From contig JAPSKJ010000164.1 in NCBI GenBank assembly GCA_031177735.1, positions 1-5,602 of the forward strand: 5,602 bases of DNA, in the 5' to 3' direction. The translations under genes were made by a program, and so were the position numbers. Source of the stretch: Nocardioides sp. GTDB taxonomy: Bacteria; Actinomycetota; Actinomycetes; Propionibacteriales; Nocardioidaceae. Of this stretch, positions 5,557 through 5,602 are shown piece after piece. The notes beneath the pieces are model-generated. The model searched no databases and was not told the origin of the DNA. It was given only the letters and a program-made list of their open reading frames with translations. How positions within the stretch are numbered: the stretch's first letter is position 1; each line of letters opens with the position of its first letter.

Positions 5557-5575
5557 GGGCGCAGAGTCTGCGCCC
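5557..5575. promoter_or_regulatory. Perfect 9-1-9 palindrome upstream of the secreted-protein gene
   Basis: GGGCGCAGA (5557-5565), one central base, then TCTGCGCCC (5567-5575) is a perfect inverted repeat 88-106 nt upstream of the ATG at 5469. It could be an operator for a dimeric regulator, or, as RNA, a short-loop hairpin ending a gene located beyond the right edge. I see no clear -10 or -35 pair between it and the ATG, and the rest of 5480-5602 holds nothing else I can support. Confidence 0.4.
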
Positions 5576-5602
5576 GCTCCCGCCCCGCCATGGTGCGGTC
5601 GT

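Noticed and set aside
5590..5602. ATG at the right edge that could start a divergent gene
   Set aside because: Only four codons are visible and no ribosome-binding site precedes it.

Overview
The window is GC-rich throughout, with dense coding, GTG starts, TANNNT boxes placed for leaderless transcription, and a DNA polymerase I of the actinobacterial kind (Tyr in the O helix, degenerate proofreading domain). It looks like chromosomal DNA of a high-GC actinobacterium. A Nocardioides-like member of the Propionibacteriales is my guess, but the genus cannot be proven from this sequence.

Layout: one gene runs rightward and enters from the left edge, polA (1-1464), represented by its C-terminal ~487 residues with the complete polymerase domain. 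Three genes run leftward. In their own order of transcription they are a secreted protein with an internal duplication, a 12-bp tandem-repeat linker and a C-terminal calcium-binding TSP3-type repeat block (5469-3727); a class I SAM-dependent methyltransferase (3664-2843); and a 12-helix polysaccharide flippase-like membrane protein (2729-1461). polA and the flippase gene converge, and their stop codons overlap in one CTAG.

The leftward genes are probably not one tight operon. Each gap holds hairpin structure: a 19-bp stem between the secreted protein and the methyltransferase, and a pair of shorter stems after the methyltransferase. Both downstream genes have a TANNNT -10-like box 6-7 nt before a GTG start, consistent with their own leaderless promoters. 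Only the secreted protein has a strong Shine-Dalgarno. The flippase and secreted protein both point to the cell envelope, but nothing in the sequence links the four genes into one pathway.

I found no RNA genes, CRISPR, insertion sequences or phage genes, and no clear sign of a new multi-gene system. The parts most worth a second look are the secreted protein (unknown duplicated N-terminal module, expanding GDPT repeat, unusually basic TSP3-type C-terminus, no visible wall anchor), the long hairpin that overlaps the methyltransferase promoter box, and the palindrome upstream of the secreted-protein gene.
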